A stretch of DNA of 64,000 bases from Akkermansia muciniphila (GCA_945890645.1 CAMDCV010000011.1:1-64000), one strand, 5' to 3'; positions 54,900 through 63,350 are shown, numbered from the stretch's first letter. The notes: generated by a model not told the origin, from the letters alone. Program-made: numbers and translations.

Positions 54900-56372
54900 A
54901 TGCCCGCTTATTATTTAGAAGCTCTTACCGTTACACTCGGCATCGTCCTGCTGGTCGCCGAAGCCTTTGTGCCGGGTAAACAAAAATCTTGGGTCGGACT
55001 CGCTGCCATCGTAGGTCTGCTCGGTGTGCTCGGCCTAACGATCTGGGCCATTGGTCCTGACCAAGCCACTGAAGCCAAACCATGGACCAAGTTTGCGCTG
55101 TGGAATCTTTACAAGTTCGATGCTACCGCACGCTTCTATAAGATCCTGGCGCTTGTCTGTGCCATCTTCGTGCTGATCCTCGCCATTGACTACCGCTCTA
55201 TCCTCTCGCGCTACACGGGAGAAACCAACGACGAAAACGGCACCGCGGAATATTATTCCCTGATCGTCATCGCTACATCTGCCATGATGTGGATGGCATC
55301 GGCAAAAAATCTTTCGATGCTTTTCGTTTCGTTAGAGCTGCTTACGGTCACCTTCTACATTCTGGTGGCATTTATGAAACGTAACGTCGGCTCTCTAGAA
55401 GCGGGTGTAAAGTATCTCATCCTCGGTGCGCTATCGACAGGCTTTTTGGTATATGGCATGGCATGGATCTACGGTGCCACGGGCTCGCTCAGTTTGGATA
55501 TCATCACCATCGCCGCGAATACATCTGCACCAACCACACCACTGCTATTTGGTATCGCGTTGATGATCATCGCGCTTGGTTTCAAAGTCGGCGCCGCGCC
55601 GATGCATTTCTGGATTCCCGATGTTTATCAAGGTGCCCCTACCCCGACCACTGCGTTTCTCTCCATCGGTTCAAAAGGTGCAGGTTTTATGGCGCTAATG
55701 ACCGTGATGGCACCGTTCGCCGCAAGCCCTTATGCCGCAAAACTCTATGGCGTGCTCGCGATCCTTGCTTGTATCACGTTGATCGTCGGTAACTTCGGAG
55801 CGATTCCGCAAAACAATTTCAAGCGCCTGCTTGCCTATTCCTCCATCGCTAATGCGGGCTTCCTCTTGCTTGCGGTTGCTGCGAATCGCGATGGCGCGAC
55901 GAGCCTATCGTCGCCGCAGTTGGTGGGCTTCTACCTAGCGAGCTACTTGTTGATGACAATGGCTGCCTTTTTCATCCTCAGCATCCTGCGCGTGCAGTGT
56001 GGCAGCGACAACATCGATGCCCTCGACGGTCTCTCGAAACGCAATCCCATCCTCGCCGTCGCCGTGACAATCATCATGGCCTCGCTCGCAGGTGTGCCGC
56101 TGACCGTGGGATTTGTCGGCAAGTTCTTCGTTTTCCGCGCAGCGATGGAAGCGGGTATGGTCGTACCGGTGGTGATCGCCGCCATCACTGCCGCTGCTGG
56201 ATTTTACTACTACTTCAAAATCCTCCGCGCCGTTTGGTGGAATGCCCCCAACCACAAAGAGGCGATTCCGCTGGATGGTTCTTCCATTTTCACTTTCGCC
56301 CTTACCTTCCTCACCATCGCGATCCTAGTTTTCGGCCTGTGGCCGCAACCGCTGATGAATTTGATTAGATAA
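54900..56372 (+). CDS. nuoN: NADH-quinone oxidoreductase subunit N
   Basis: 490 aa antiporter-like subunit. Typical segments: S-L-E-L-L-T-V-T-F-Y-I-L, G-A-A-P-M-H-F-W-I-P-D-V-Y-Q-G-A-P-T-P, N-F-K-R-L-L-A-Y-S-S-I-A-N-A-G and a C-terminal Y-Y-Y-F-K-I. Last gene of the G-to-N block; a toxin-antitoxin pair follows after 53 nt. Confidence 0.96.
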   Translation: MPAYYLEALTVTLGIVLLVAEAFVPGKQKSWVGLAAIVGLLGVLGLTIWAIGPDQATEAKPWTKFALWNLYKFDATARFYKILALVCAIFVLILAIDYRSILSRYTGETNDENGTAEYYSLIVIATSAMMWMASAKNLSMLFVSLELLTVTFYILVAFMKRNVGSLEAGVKYLILGALSTGFLVYGMAWIYGATGSLSLDIITIAANTSAPTTPLLFGIALMIIALGFKVGAAPMHFWIPDVYQGAPTPTTAFLSIGSKGAGFMALMTVMAPFAASPYAAKLYGVLAILACITLIVGNFGAIPQNNFKRLLAYSSIANAGFLLLAVAANRDGATSLSSPQLVGFYLASYLLMTMAAFFILSILRVQCGSDNIDALDGLSKRNPILAVAVTIIMASLAGVPLTVGFVGKFFVFRAAMEAGMVVPVVIAAITAAAGFYYYFKILRAVWWNAPNHKEAIPLDGSSIFTFALTFLTIAILVFGLWPQPLMNLIR

Positions 56373-56390
56373 TAGATGTATGATTTTTCG

Positions 56391-56419
56391 TTGACAAAAA
56401 TCAGATAAAGTATTATTTT
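56391..56419 (+). promoter_or_regulatory. Candidate promoter for vapBC, probably leaderless
   Basis: TTGACA (56391-56396), a 17-bp spacer and TATTTT (56414-56419). The vapB ATG at 56426 is only 6 nt beyond the -10 element, so transcription would begin at or beside the start codon, giving a leaderless mRNA. The toxin-antitoxin pair could thus be expressed independently of nuo. Confidence 0.55.
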
Positions 56420-56425
56420 TTTCGC

Positions 56426-56632
56426 ATGAAAATCACAATCGACATCGATGACAACTTATTGCAAGACGCTATGAAATTGACCGGCGAGCGCAAGAAAGGC
56501 CCTGCCGTCGTCAAGGCCGCCGCGGAGTTTGTGAAGCGCGAGATGTGCAAAAAATTCGGCCACCTATTGCGCGAGGGGGAGTTTGGTGACTATCCCCTCA
56601 CTAACGCAGAAATTGAGGCCCTAGACCGATAA
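56426..56632 (+). CDS. vapB: VapB-family antitoxin
   Basis: 68 aa. N-terminal ribbon-helix-helix type segment (I-T-I-D-I-D-D-N-L-L-Q-D-A-M-K-L-T-G) typical of VapB in the MRTTI-type group, then a C-terminal region that would fill the toxin active site. 2 nt upstream of the PIN toxin. Binds DNA and autoregulates in known cases. Confidence 0.85.
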   Translation: MKITIDIDDNLLQDAMKLTGERKKGPAVVKAAAEFVKREMCKKFGHLLREGEFGDYPLTNAEIEALDR

Positions 56633-56634
56633 TT

Positions 56635-57063
56635 ATGGTATTAGTCGATACAAGTGTGTGGATTGAGATGCATCGTCGCGATGGCCGCGACGATGTAAAA
56701 CTCGGTTTGCAAGGACTACTCGATGCCTATGAGGCAACCATCTGCGGACCAGTGGAAATGGAATTTCTCGGCGGAGCCCGACCACATGAACGCGAGCGCT
56801 TGCAGGCTTGGTGCAATGTTTTACCTTACCTCCGAAATGATCAAACACTTTGGCGAAAAGCGGCAGTCAATTTTTCTCTCCTGCTCGCAAAAGGCATCCA
56901 CATGCCGTGGAATGATGTGCTCATCGCCACTCTCAGCCAGGAAGCTCAATGCCGCATCTACGCCTGCGACAAACACTTTGAACTGATGGCTCCCGTGCTG
57001 AATCTATTCCTTTACAATCCCGGCTACCTCGGCATGTATGTCGATGAAAATGGTACGTTCTAA
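56635..57063 (+). CDS. vapC: VapC-family PIN-domain ribonuclease toxin
   Basis: 142 aa with the four acidic PIN positions: Asp5 (V-D-T-S-V-W), Glu41/Glu43, Asp94 (W-N-D-V-L-I-A) and Asp112 (C-D-K-H-F). Cuts RNA with Mg2+ in the family, often tRNA(fMet) or rRNA. Partner of the preceding VapB. Sits between nuoN and nuoD, a surprising place. Confidence 0.9.
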   Translation: MVLVDTSVWIEMHRRDGRDDVKLGLQGLLDAYEATICGPVEMEFLGGARPHERERLQAWCNVLPYLRNDQTLWRKAAVNFSLLLAKGIHMPWNDVLIATLSQEAQCRIYACDKHFELMAPVLNLFLYNPGYLGMYVDENGTF

Positions 57064-57096
57064 CACCTCCAATTTTTCCTCATCAATTCTTTTTTA

Positions 57097-58347
57097 ATGA
57101 AAACAACTTACGAAGCTCCCGATACCATCGCTAAAGCCAGCCGCGGTCACGATGACTACAATGCCGAGGCTCACGATCTGCACGGCGAGCGCATGACCCT
57201 CAACATGGGTCCATCACACCCGGCGACCCACGGCGTGCTGCGTTTGATTCTCGAGCTCGATGGCGAGACGATCATCAGCGCCGATCCGGACGTCGGCTTC
57301 CTCCATCGCGGCGATGAAAAGATCGCCGAGAACATGCACTACAATCAGTTCATACCCTACACCGACCGCCTCGACTACCTCGCTCCCCTCGCGAACAACG
57401 TCGCTTACGCCTGTGCAGTGGAAAAACTCATGGGCTGGGAGTTACCACCACGCGGTCAGGCCTTGCGCGTGCTCTGCTGCGAACTCGCACGCATTTCCGC
57501 CCACATGCTAGGAGTCGGGGTTTGCGCGATGGATGTCGGTGCGATGACTGTCTTCCTCTACACCTTCACGGAACGTGAAAAAGTTTATAACCTCTGCGAG
57601 CAACTCACCGGCGCTCGCTTCACCACTTCTTACACCCGCGTCGGCGGACAGCTCCGCGACATGCCCGCTGGCTTCGAAAAAGCCGTGCGCACTTTCCTCG
57701 ATGAATGCACCATCACTATCGATGAAATTGGCAAGTTGCTCGACAAGAACAAAATCTTCATCGACCGCATGGCTGATGTCGGCGTGATTTCGCGCGAGGA
57801 AGCGATTTCCTGGGGTATGACCGGTCCAAACCTAAGAGCATCCGGCGTGAGCCGCGACCTGCGCAAAGATCGTCCTTACCTCGGCTACGAAAAATACGAG
57901 TTCGATATACCAATTGCAGACGAAGGTGACTGCTACTCTCGCTATCAAATTCGTATGGAAGAAATGCGCCAATCGATTAAAATCTGCCGACAGGTGCTCG
58001 ATACCATGCCCGATGGCCCGATCAATCTCGCTGATAGTAAATCGATGCTTCCCGACAAGGAGCGCGTGCTGATGTCGATGGAAGAACTCATCCACCACTT
58101 CATCGTCTCCACCCAAGGCATCAATGCCCCTGCAGGCGAAGTCTATTTCGGTCACGAAAATCCCAAAGGCGAGCTAGGCTTTTACATTAACTCCACTGGT
58201 GGGGGCGTGCCGCATCGCTTGAAAATTCGCAGCCCCTCCTTCTGCAATCTCGCCATCGTATCGAAACTCCTCCCGGGTCATATGGTTTCCGATATTCCTG
58301 CCATCCTCGGCTCGCTCGACTTCGTCATGGGCGAATGCGACCGTTAA
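57097..58347 (+). CDS. nuoD: NADH-quinone oxidoreductase subunit D
   Basis: 416 aa 49-kDa-type subunit of the Q-module. Characteristic N-M-G-P-S-H-P-A-T-H-G-V-L-R, D-V-G-F-L-H-R-G-D-E-K, Y-T-D-R-L-D-Y-L-A and the C-terminal D-F-V-M-G-E-C-D-R. The N-terminal NuoC domain is absent, so nuoC is separate and lies elsewhere. 33 nt after vapC. Confidence 0.96.
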   Translation: MKTTYEAPDTIAKASRGHDDYNAEAHDLHGERMTLNMGPSHPATHGVLRLILELDGETIISADPDVGFLHRGDEKIAENMHYNQFIPYTDRLDYLAPLANNVAYACAVEKLMGWELPPRGQALRVLCCELARISAHMLGVGVCAMDVGAMTVFLYTFTEREKVYNLCEQLTGARFTTSYTRVGGQLRDMPAGFEKAVRTFLDECTITIDEIGKLLDKNKIFIDRMADVGVISREEAISWGMTGPNLRASGVSRDLRKDRPYLGYEKYEFDIPIADEGDCYSRYQIRMEEMRQSIKICRQVLDTMPDGPINLADSKSMLPDKERVLMSMEELIHHFIVSTQGINAPAGEVYFGHENPKGELGFYINSTGGGVPHRLKIRSPSFCNLAIVSKLLPGHMVSDIPAILGSLDFVMGECDR

Positions 58348-58399
58348 TTTTCCTGCCTGCCTCACTGCCTTACTTTAACAATCAAAACAAAACAAAATC

Positions 58400-59083
58400 A
58401 TGAAAATGACCCTCCTCCTCACCGCATTATTCACCTCGTTCTGCTTTGGCGCCTATGAAAACTGGACCAGCAAGGACGGACGCACGGCTCAGTTTGAGCT
58501 GATCAAAACCACTGGCGAAGGCGATGCTCTCACCGGCGAGTTCCGCATGAAAAACGGCAAAACCGTTTCCATCAAAGCAGTCGACCTCGACGAAGCAGGT
58601 GCAACCAAACTCAAAGAAGCAGCGGCCCAAGTCGCGAAAGCAGCAGAACCACAAGGACCAGCTTCAGTATTCGATGCCATTTTGGACGGCAATTTGGTCA
58701 AGCTCGATGGCAAAAAACTTGCTAAGTGCAAAGACGCTACGAAGCCTACCAAATACTACATTTTTTACTACACGGCATCTTGGTGCCCACCTTGCCAAGC
58801 ATTCACGCCCTCATTGGTGAAGTTTTATGAAGACAACAAAGCTGACAATCCAACTTTTGAGCTTGTGCTGATCTCCAGTGACAACGACGAGGGCGATATG
58901 GAAAAATACGCTACCGATAAAAAAATGCCTTGGCCGCAATTGAGCCTCGGCGACGTTGGTAAATTCTCCAAAAAATTCGACCACGGTGTGTCCGGCATTC
59001 CCAGCGTCGTAGTTTGTGATTTGGAAGGTAAGATTGTAGCAAAAACTCGTGACCTCAACGAACTCAAAAAACTTGTCAAGTAA
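58400..59083 (+). CDS. Exported SHD1-like plus thioredoxin-fold protein
   Basis: 227 aa. Signal peptide to about residue 18; then a small beta-rich SLA1/SHD1-like domain opening Y-E-N-W-T-S-K-D-G-R (about 19-70); then a nucleoredoxin-type thioredoxin fold with the site W-C-P-P-C (Cys129/Cys132) and cis-Pro region G-I-P-S-V. It would act in the periplasm as a disulfide reductase or oxidase. It lies between nuoD and nuoE; a redox role in complex I assembly is possible but unproven. Confidence 0.82.
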   Translation: MKMTLLLTALFTSFCFGAYENWTSKDGRTAQFELIKTTGEGDALTGEFRMKNGKTVSIKAVDLDEAGATKLKEAAAQVAKAAEPQGPASVFDAILDGNLVKLDGKKLAKCKDATKPTKYYIFYYTASWCPPCQAFTPSLVKFYEDNKADNPTFELVLISSDNDEGDMEKYATDKKMPWPQLSLGDVGKFSKKFDHGVSGIPSVVVCDLEGKIVAKTRDLNELKKLVK

Positions 59084-59093
59084 CCACTCACGC

Positions 59094-59660
59094 ATGTCCA
59101 TCCTCGATCAAAACATCGCCTCGGAAGAAACCCCTGGTACAAAGCATTTCACGCCCTTCGCCGTCACCCCAGAACTGGAGGCGGAGGCTGCGAAACGCCT
59201 TGCTCAATTTCCGGATAACCAAAAGCGTTCGGCGGTACTGCCTTTGCTCCACTATGTGCAACACCATCACGGCTTTATTTCCGCGGCGGCGATCGACTGG
59301 GTGGGCACCCGCATTGGCATCGAGCCGATTAAGGTGCTTGAAGTGGTCACGTTTTACCCGGGGTTCCGTCAATCGGCTCCGGGGAAATTTCACATCCGCG
59401 TCTGCCGTACCCTCTCGTGCGCGATGGGCGGATCCTACGAATTAATGGATAGACTCTGCGAACTCACGGGAATCGACCGCTCACACGCCGATTCGCACCA
59501 TCACCCCATCAGCGTCTCTCCTTGTGGTGGTTTTTCGGTTGAGTTTGCCGAGTGCCTTGCCTCGTGCGGTACGGCCCCTGTTTGCTTAATCAATGATGAT
59601 TTCCATGAGGGTGTTAGCCCAGAAAAAGCACAAGACTTGCTGAAAAAGTATTCCTCTTAA
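59094..59660 (+). CDS. nuoE: NADH-quinone oxidoreductase subunit E
   Basis: 188 aa from the ATG at 59094; the frame from 59049 overlaps the thioredoxin gene and is not favoured. 24-kDa-type [2Fe-2S] subunit: ligands in C-R-T-L-S-C and E-C-L-A-S-C-G, with E-V-V-T-F-Y-P-G-F and the H-Y-V-Q-H-H-H-G-F-I segment. Works with NuoF and NuoG in the NADH-input module. Confidence 0.95.
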   Translation: MSILDQNIASEETPGTKHFTPFAVTPELEAEAAKRLAQFPDNQKRSAVLPLLHYVQHHHGFISAAAIDWVGTRIGIEPIKVLEVVTFYPGFRQSAPGKFHIRVCRTLSCAMGGSYELMDRLCELTGIDRSHADSHHHPISVSPCGGFSVEFAECLASCGTAPVCLINDDFHEGVSPEKAQDLLKKYSS

Positions 59661-59685
59661 GCTTTTTTGTTGACTTCACGCCTCG

Positions 59686-59704
59686 TTACCACACGATTAC
59701 CACA
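59686..59704 (+). promoter_or_regulatory. Direct repeat before the second toxin-antitoxin pair (possible operator)
   Basis: TTACCACA occurs twice 11 bp apart (59686-59693 and 59697-59704), ending at the antitoxin ATG. Ribbon-helix-helix antitoxins often bind such tandem sites with one helical-turn spacing. A TTGACT at 59670-59675 could be the -35 element. Operator function is inferred. Confidence 0.4.
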
Positions 59705-59985
59705 TGAGTTACTCCCTAACAAGAACGAGCATGGCGTTAGACGCTTGGACCATCCAGGCTCTGAAGGAATTGAGTGAAAAATGGAGCATCTCGAAAGCCG
59801 AGGTGATTCGCCGCGCTGTGCGTCAACTGAAAGAAAAAGCTGATCAAGAAGAGCCGACCATGGATCCCCTTCAGGCTCTAACTTGGCTTCAACAAGGCGG
59901 TGGCCTCGTGGCTGAGGATGCCGAGAAATTTCGTGCTGAGGTGAAAGCCGAGCGAGAAGAACGCAAATACTGGTGGGAATCGTGA
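59704..59985 (+). CDS. Ribbon-helix-helix (CopG-type) antitoxin
   Basis: 93 aa. The segment A-L-D-A-W-T-I-Q-A-L-K-E-L-S-E-K-W-S-I-S followed by K-A-E-V-I-R-R-A-V-R has the RHH strand-helix-helix pattern; the C-terminal half is charged and helical. It overlaps the PIN toxin start (GTGA). Probably neutralises and autoregulates. Confidence 0.82.
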   Translation: MSYSLTRTSMALDAWTIQALKELSEKWSISKAEVIRRAVRQLKEKADQEEPTMDPLQALTWLQQGGGLVAEDAEKFRAEVKAEREERKYWWES

Positions 59986-60374
59986 TACATTTAGACACCA
60001 ACCTTTTGATCGACCTAGTCACCAGCCATTCGGCGCAGGTGGAAATGGTTCGCTGGTGGTTGAAAAAAAAGGTGCCCCTTGCGGCATCAGCCGTCACTTG
60101 GTCGGAGTTCTGCAATGGGCCACATTCCAAAGAGCAAAAGGACGCCATTCATGCGATTCTCCGTGGCGGCATCCATCCCTTCACGGAAGACCAAGCGGAA
60201 TTTGCCTCTCGTCTGTTTCATAAAACCGGCCGCAAACGCGGTTCACATACGGATTGTATGATCGCGGCTGCCGCTTTTTGCACCCGCCAATCCATCGCTA
60301 CACGCAATTGCAAAGACTTTGAACGCTTTGTACCTTACGGCGTCACACTCATCAAAGTCCCGACACTCTCCTAA
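59982..60374 (+). CDS. PIN-domain toxin
   Basis: 130 aa from a GTG at 59982 that overlaps the antitoxin stop (GTGA); a GTG at 59973 is the alternative. PIN acidic residues: Asp5 (L-D-T-N-L-L), Glu42 (W-S-E-F), Asp91 (H-T-D-C-M-I-A) and Asp112 (C-K-D-F-E-R-F). Different in sequence from the VapC at 56635, so the two pairs are not a recent duplication. It sits between nuoE and nuoF. Confidence 0.88.
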   Translation: MIHLDTNLLIDLVTSHSAQVEMVRWWLKKKVPLAASAVTWSEFCNGPHSKEQKDAIHAILRGGIHPFTEDQAEFASRLFHKTGRKRGSHTDCMIAAAAFCTRQSIATRNCKDFERFVPYGVTLIKVPTLS

Positions 60375-60397
60375 CATTTCTATCTTTCAGACCTTCC

Positions 60398-60432
60398 CGA
60401 CCTCCGACCTCCGACCTTCGACCTTCGACCTT
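60398..60432 (+). repeat. Heptanucleotide tandem repeat upstream of nuoF
   Basis: Five tandem 7-bp units, CGACCTC twice then CGACCTT three times, with degenerate units on both sides (about 60389-60438). It ends 8 nt before the nuoF ATG, in the region where the ribosome loads. Copy number change by slippage could alter nuoF translation; this is inference. Confidence 0.9.
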
Positions 60433-60440
60433 CAGACCCT

Positions 60441-61841
60441 ATGATCACCTACCTTCCCGGAAAAGAGCCTCACGCCCGTGAGTATCGCTTGATTTTCAAA
60501 AACGTCGATCGCGCGGATTACGATCCATCGATCGATTGCTACCTCCGTAATGGCGGCTATGAGCAATTGAAAAAAGCCTTGGGCATGGCACCAAAGGACA
60601 TTACCGAGGAAGTCAAAAAATCCGGCCTTCGCGGTCGTGGCGGTGCAGGATTCCCGACTGGTATGAAGTGGACATTCATTCCGCCGAACAACACCAAACC
60701 CGTCTATCTGATCTGCAACGGCGATGAATCGGAACCTGGCACATTCAAGGACCGCTACATTCTCCATCAAGACCCGCATCAACTCATCGAAGGCATGGTG
60801 ATCTCAGCCTTTGCGGTTGGCGCGCATGTCGCTTACATTTACATCCGCGAGGAATTCCCTGCCGCCGCGCAAATCGTCGAGCAAGCCATCGCCGAAGCCC
60901 GTGCGAAAAATTTCGTCGGACCGAATGTTCTCGGTTCAGGATTCGATGTGGAAATCTACGTCCATCGAGGCGCTGGGGCCTACATTTGTGGTGAGGAAAC
61001 AGGATTGATCGAATCGCTCGAAGGCAAACGCCCCTACCCGCGCATCAAGCCGCCGTATTTCCCTGCGGCACTCGGCCTTTACATGTGCCCGACTATCGTT
61101 AACAACGTGGAATCACTTTGCCATGTGAAACACATCATCGATCGCGGTGGCGACGAATACGCCAAGCTCGGCGTTGCCAAAAACACCGGCACCCGCATTC
61201 TCTGCGTCTCCGGCGATGTGAAAAATCCCGGTTACTTCGAAGTCGAAGTCGGTAAACTCACCATGCGGGAACTTCTTTACGACGTTTGCGGTGGTCCGAA
61301 AGATGGTCGCTCGTTCAAAGCCGTCATCCCCGGCGGCTCCTCCTCCAAAATCCTCCGCTGCGATGAAACCTACACATTGAAAAATCCCGATGGCACCACG
61401 CGTGAACTAGGTTTCTGGGACATCCCGATGGATTTCGACAGCCTCGCCGCATGCGGATCAATGGCCGGTTCCGGTGGCGTGATTGTCATCGATGACACCC
61501 GCAAAATTTCTTGGGTTCTCAATAACCTCAACGCCTTCTATGCACACGAGTCCTGCGGTCAATGCACTCCCTGTCGCGAAGGCAGCATGTGGATGAAAAA
61601 AATCACCGACCGCCTCGTCACGGGCGACGCCTCCCCGGAAGACATCAAAACTTTAGAAAGCGTAGCCTATCAAATCGACGGTCGCACGATCTGCGCCTTC
61701 GGTGAAGCCAGTTCCTGGCCCGTCGAAGCGATTGTCGCCAAGTTCCGCGAAGAACTCCTAGCTGATACCAAAGCCGAAAACGCAGAGAAGCCCCACAACC
61801 CCGAAGCGGAAGCGCAACGCAAGTTTTTGTTAGAGGCGTGA
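60441..61841 (+). CDS. nuoF: NADH-quinone oxidoreductase subunit F
   Basis: 466 aa 51-kDa-type subunit that binds NADH and FMN. G-R-G-G-A-G-F-P-T-G (FMN/NADH), C-N-G-D-E-S-E-P-G-T, R-G-A-G-A-Y-I-C-G-E-E-T, and the N3 cluster site E-S-C-G-Q-C-T-P-C-R-E-G with a later Cys. The start is preceded by the heptamer repeat. Last nuo gene here; nuoA, nuoB and nuoC are not in the window. Confidence 0.96.
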   Translation: MITYLPGKEPHAREYRLIFKNVDRADYDPSIDCYLRNGGYEQLKKALGMAPKDITEEVKKSGLRGRGGAGFPTGMKWTFIPPNNTKPVYLICNGDESEPGTFKDRYILHQDPHQLIEGMVISAFAVGAHVAYIYIREEFPAAAQIVEQAIAEARAKNFVGPNVLGSGFDVEIYVHRGAGAYICGEETGLIESLEGKRPYPRIKPPYFPAALGLYMCPTIVNNVESLCHVKHIIDRGGDEYAKLGVAKNTGTRILCVSGDVKNPGYFEVEVGKLTMRELLYDVCGGPKDGRSFKAVIPGGSSSKILRCDETYTLKNPDGTTRELGFWDIPMDFDSLAACGSMAGSGGVIVIDDTRKISWVLNNLNAFYAHESCGQCTPCREGSMWMKKITDRLVTGDASPEDIKTLESVAYQIDGRTICAFGEASSWPVEAIVAKFREELLADTKAENAEKPHNPEAEAQRKFLLEA

Positions 61842-61872
61842 GTCGAAAAATTGTCGTTCGCACACGACGTCC

Positions 61873-62154
61873 ATGACACAACACGAAATCAACCTACAAG
61901 AATGGGCTAATCCCGAAAACTGGAGCAGCGGGTTCATAAAAGCCTACTTCAGTAAGCGCGACAATCGCGTGTTTGTCCCGAAAAGACCTTGGGGTATTGG
62001 TGACAAGCAACCCGCCTGCTATCCGAAAATTTCATTCAGAGGAACTACCGTCAATTTTGGCAATCCAAGGGGGCTTGTTTGGTTCCATTTTTTGCATTTT
62101 TTGATTCTTGCACCTTTTGTTTTTTTCGTAATTTTCTGTGCGACACAAATCTAA
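61873..62154 (+). CDS. DUF5808-like small membrane protein
   Basis: 93 aa. The pattern Y-F-S-K-R-D-N-R-V-F-V-P-K-R and V-N-F-G-N-P-R-G recalls DUF5808-type sequences, which pair such a segment with membrane helices. One C-terminal hydrophobic helix (about 70-90). Function unknown. 3 nt upstream of the NlpC/P60 gene, so the two may be coexpressed. Confidence 0.6.
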   Translation: MTQHEINLQEWANPENWSSGFIKAYFSKRDNRVFVPKRPWGIGDKQPACYPKISFRGTTVNFGNPRGLVWFHFLHFLILAPFVFFVIFCATQI

Positions 62155-62157
62155 CCT

Positions 62158-62877
62158 ATGCCCAGACGCATCGCATATTTTCTTTTCATCGGTAGCTGCG
62201 TGGGGATCGCCGTCCTTTTGCGCAATCCGGTGAACAGCAAGCTGCTCAACCTCGCTTTTCTCCTGTGCCTGGGCGGCGCATGGGTATCACTTCTTTTCCT
62301 ATTGTGGCACAAGAAAATCGCACGCTATATTCTAGCGGCGATTCCCCTGCTCTTAGCGCTACCGTTTCTCCTGCCTGAACGTGATATCAACTCCACGGAA
62401 TTGAGAGTCGATTACGTCGCACGCATGAAGAACTTGGAAAACACCCCTTATTTTTGGGGTGGAGAAAATTCCCACGGCATCGACTGCTCTGGACTGCCGC
62501 GACGTGCTTTACGCGATGCCCTTCTCTCTCAAGGATTCAAAAACGCCAATGGCTACGCCTTTCGTGAATACGCACGGCACTGGTGGTATGATACCAGCGC
62601 CCAAGCTATGAGCGAAGGCTACCGCGACATGACTCAACCGCTCGGGATTGAAGGAACCGTCCGCACTATTGATAACACTCAGCTACTTCCTGGTGATCTC
62701 GCTGTCACAAAAAACGGCATCCACGTCATGGCCTACGCAGGTGACGGCAACTGGATTCAAGCTGATCCTGGAATCGGGTGTGTGAAAACCCTAGACGGCA
62801 AAACCGCTGATAATCAGTGGTTTGAAGTGCCCGTCACACTTCACCGCTGGAAGTATTTCTGCAATTCTGCGAATTGA
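62158..62877 (+). CDS. Membrane-anchored NlpC/P60 peptidase
   Basis: 239 aa. Three hydrophobic segments in the first 72 residues, then an NlpC/P60 catalytic domain with Cys110 (G-I-D-C-S-G-L) and His189 (N-G-I-H-V-M-A-Y-A-G). The family cuts peptidoglycan cross-link peptides (gamma-Glu-diaminopimelate bonds), acting outside the inner membrane. The upstream DUF5808-like protein may be a partner. Confidence 0.82.
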   Translation: MPRRIAYFLFIGSCVGIAVLLRNPVNSKLLNLAFLLCLGGAWVSLLFLLWHKKIARYILAAIPLLLALPFLLPERDINSTELRVDYVARMKNLENTPYFWGGENSHGIDCSGLPRRALRDALLSQGFKNANGYAFREYARHWWYDTSAQAMSEGYRDMTQPLGIEGTVRTIDNTQLLPGDLAVTKNGIHVMAYAGDGNWIQADPGIGCVKTLDGKTADNQWFEVPVTLHRWKYFCNSAN

Positions 62878-62893
62878 TAGGCATACTTCACTA

Positions 62894-63160
62894 CTAACGA
62901 TAAATATCACGCCGATGCCCTACTGCCACCACTAGAACGATGAGTTCATGGTCGCGCAGTTGGCAGACAATGCGGTAGTCACCCACGCGATAACGCCACA
63001 ATCCTGCCAAATCGGCTTTCAAGGGTTTTCCGAAACGCCGCGGGGATTCGTCAGTGGCGACTCGTTCATCCAAGAATTCAAGGATCGCGAGTTGAGCTTC
63101 ACGGCCTAACTTGCGCAGTTCCTTGAGTGCTCGTTGATCAAATTGATAGACCCAATTCAT
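62894..63160 (-). CDS. RelE/ParE-family toxin
   Basis: 88 aa. The RelE-like core is clear: [27 protein letters not shown] and [11 protein letters not shown]. The family inhibits ribosomes (mRNA cleavage) or gyrase. Overlaps the antitoxin by 23 nt on the same strand. Confidence 0.92.
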   Translation of the reverse strand: MNWVYQFDQRALKELRKLGREAQLAILEFLDERVATDESPRRFGKPLKADLAGLWRYRVGDYRIVCQLRDHELIVLVVAVGHRRDIYR

Positions 63161-63350
63161 GCTTTACTTCGTCAGCAGAATAAATTTTTCTTGGGTCATT
63201 CAAACGCTCAGTGGCTAAATAGATATCCTCCAAGTCATCCAAGTGCTGCAGGATCGCTTCTCGAGCATAAAACGTCTTCGTGCGTCCGGTTTTCTTCGCC
63301 AAGCGATCAAGGCGCTCTTCAATCTCGGCAGGTATTCGGATGGCTAGCAT
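63138..63350 (-). CDS. RHH/RelB-like antitoxin
   Basis: 70 aa with an RHH segment ([16 protein letters not shown]), then [14 protein letters not shown], and an acidic C-terminal toxin-binding tail. First gene of the pair; a probable autoregulator. Confidence 0.9.
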   Translation of the reverse strand: MLAIRIPAEIEERLDRLAKKTGRTKTFYAREAILQHLDDLEDIYLATERLNDPRKIYSADEVKHELGLSI

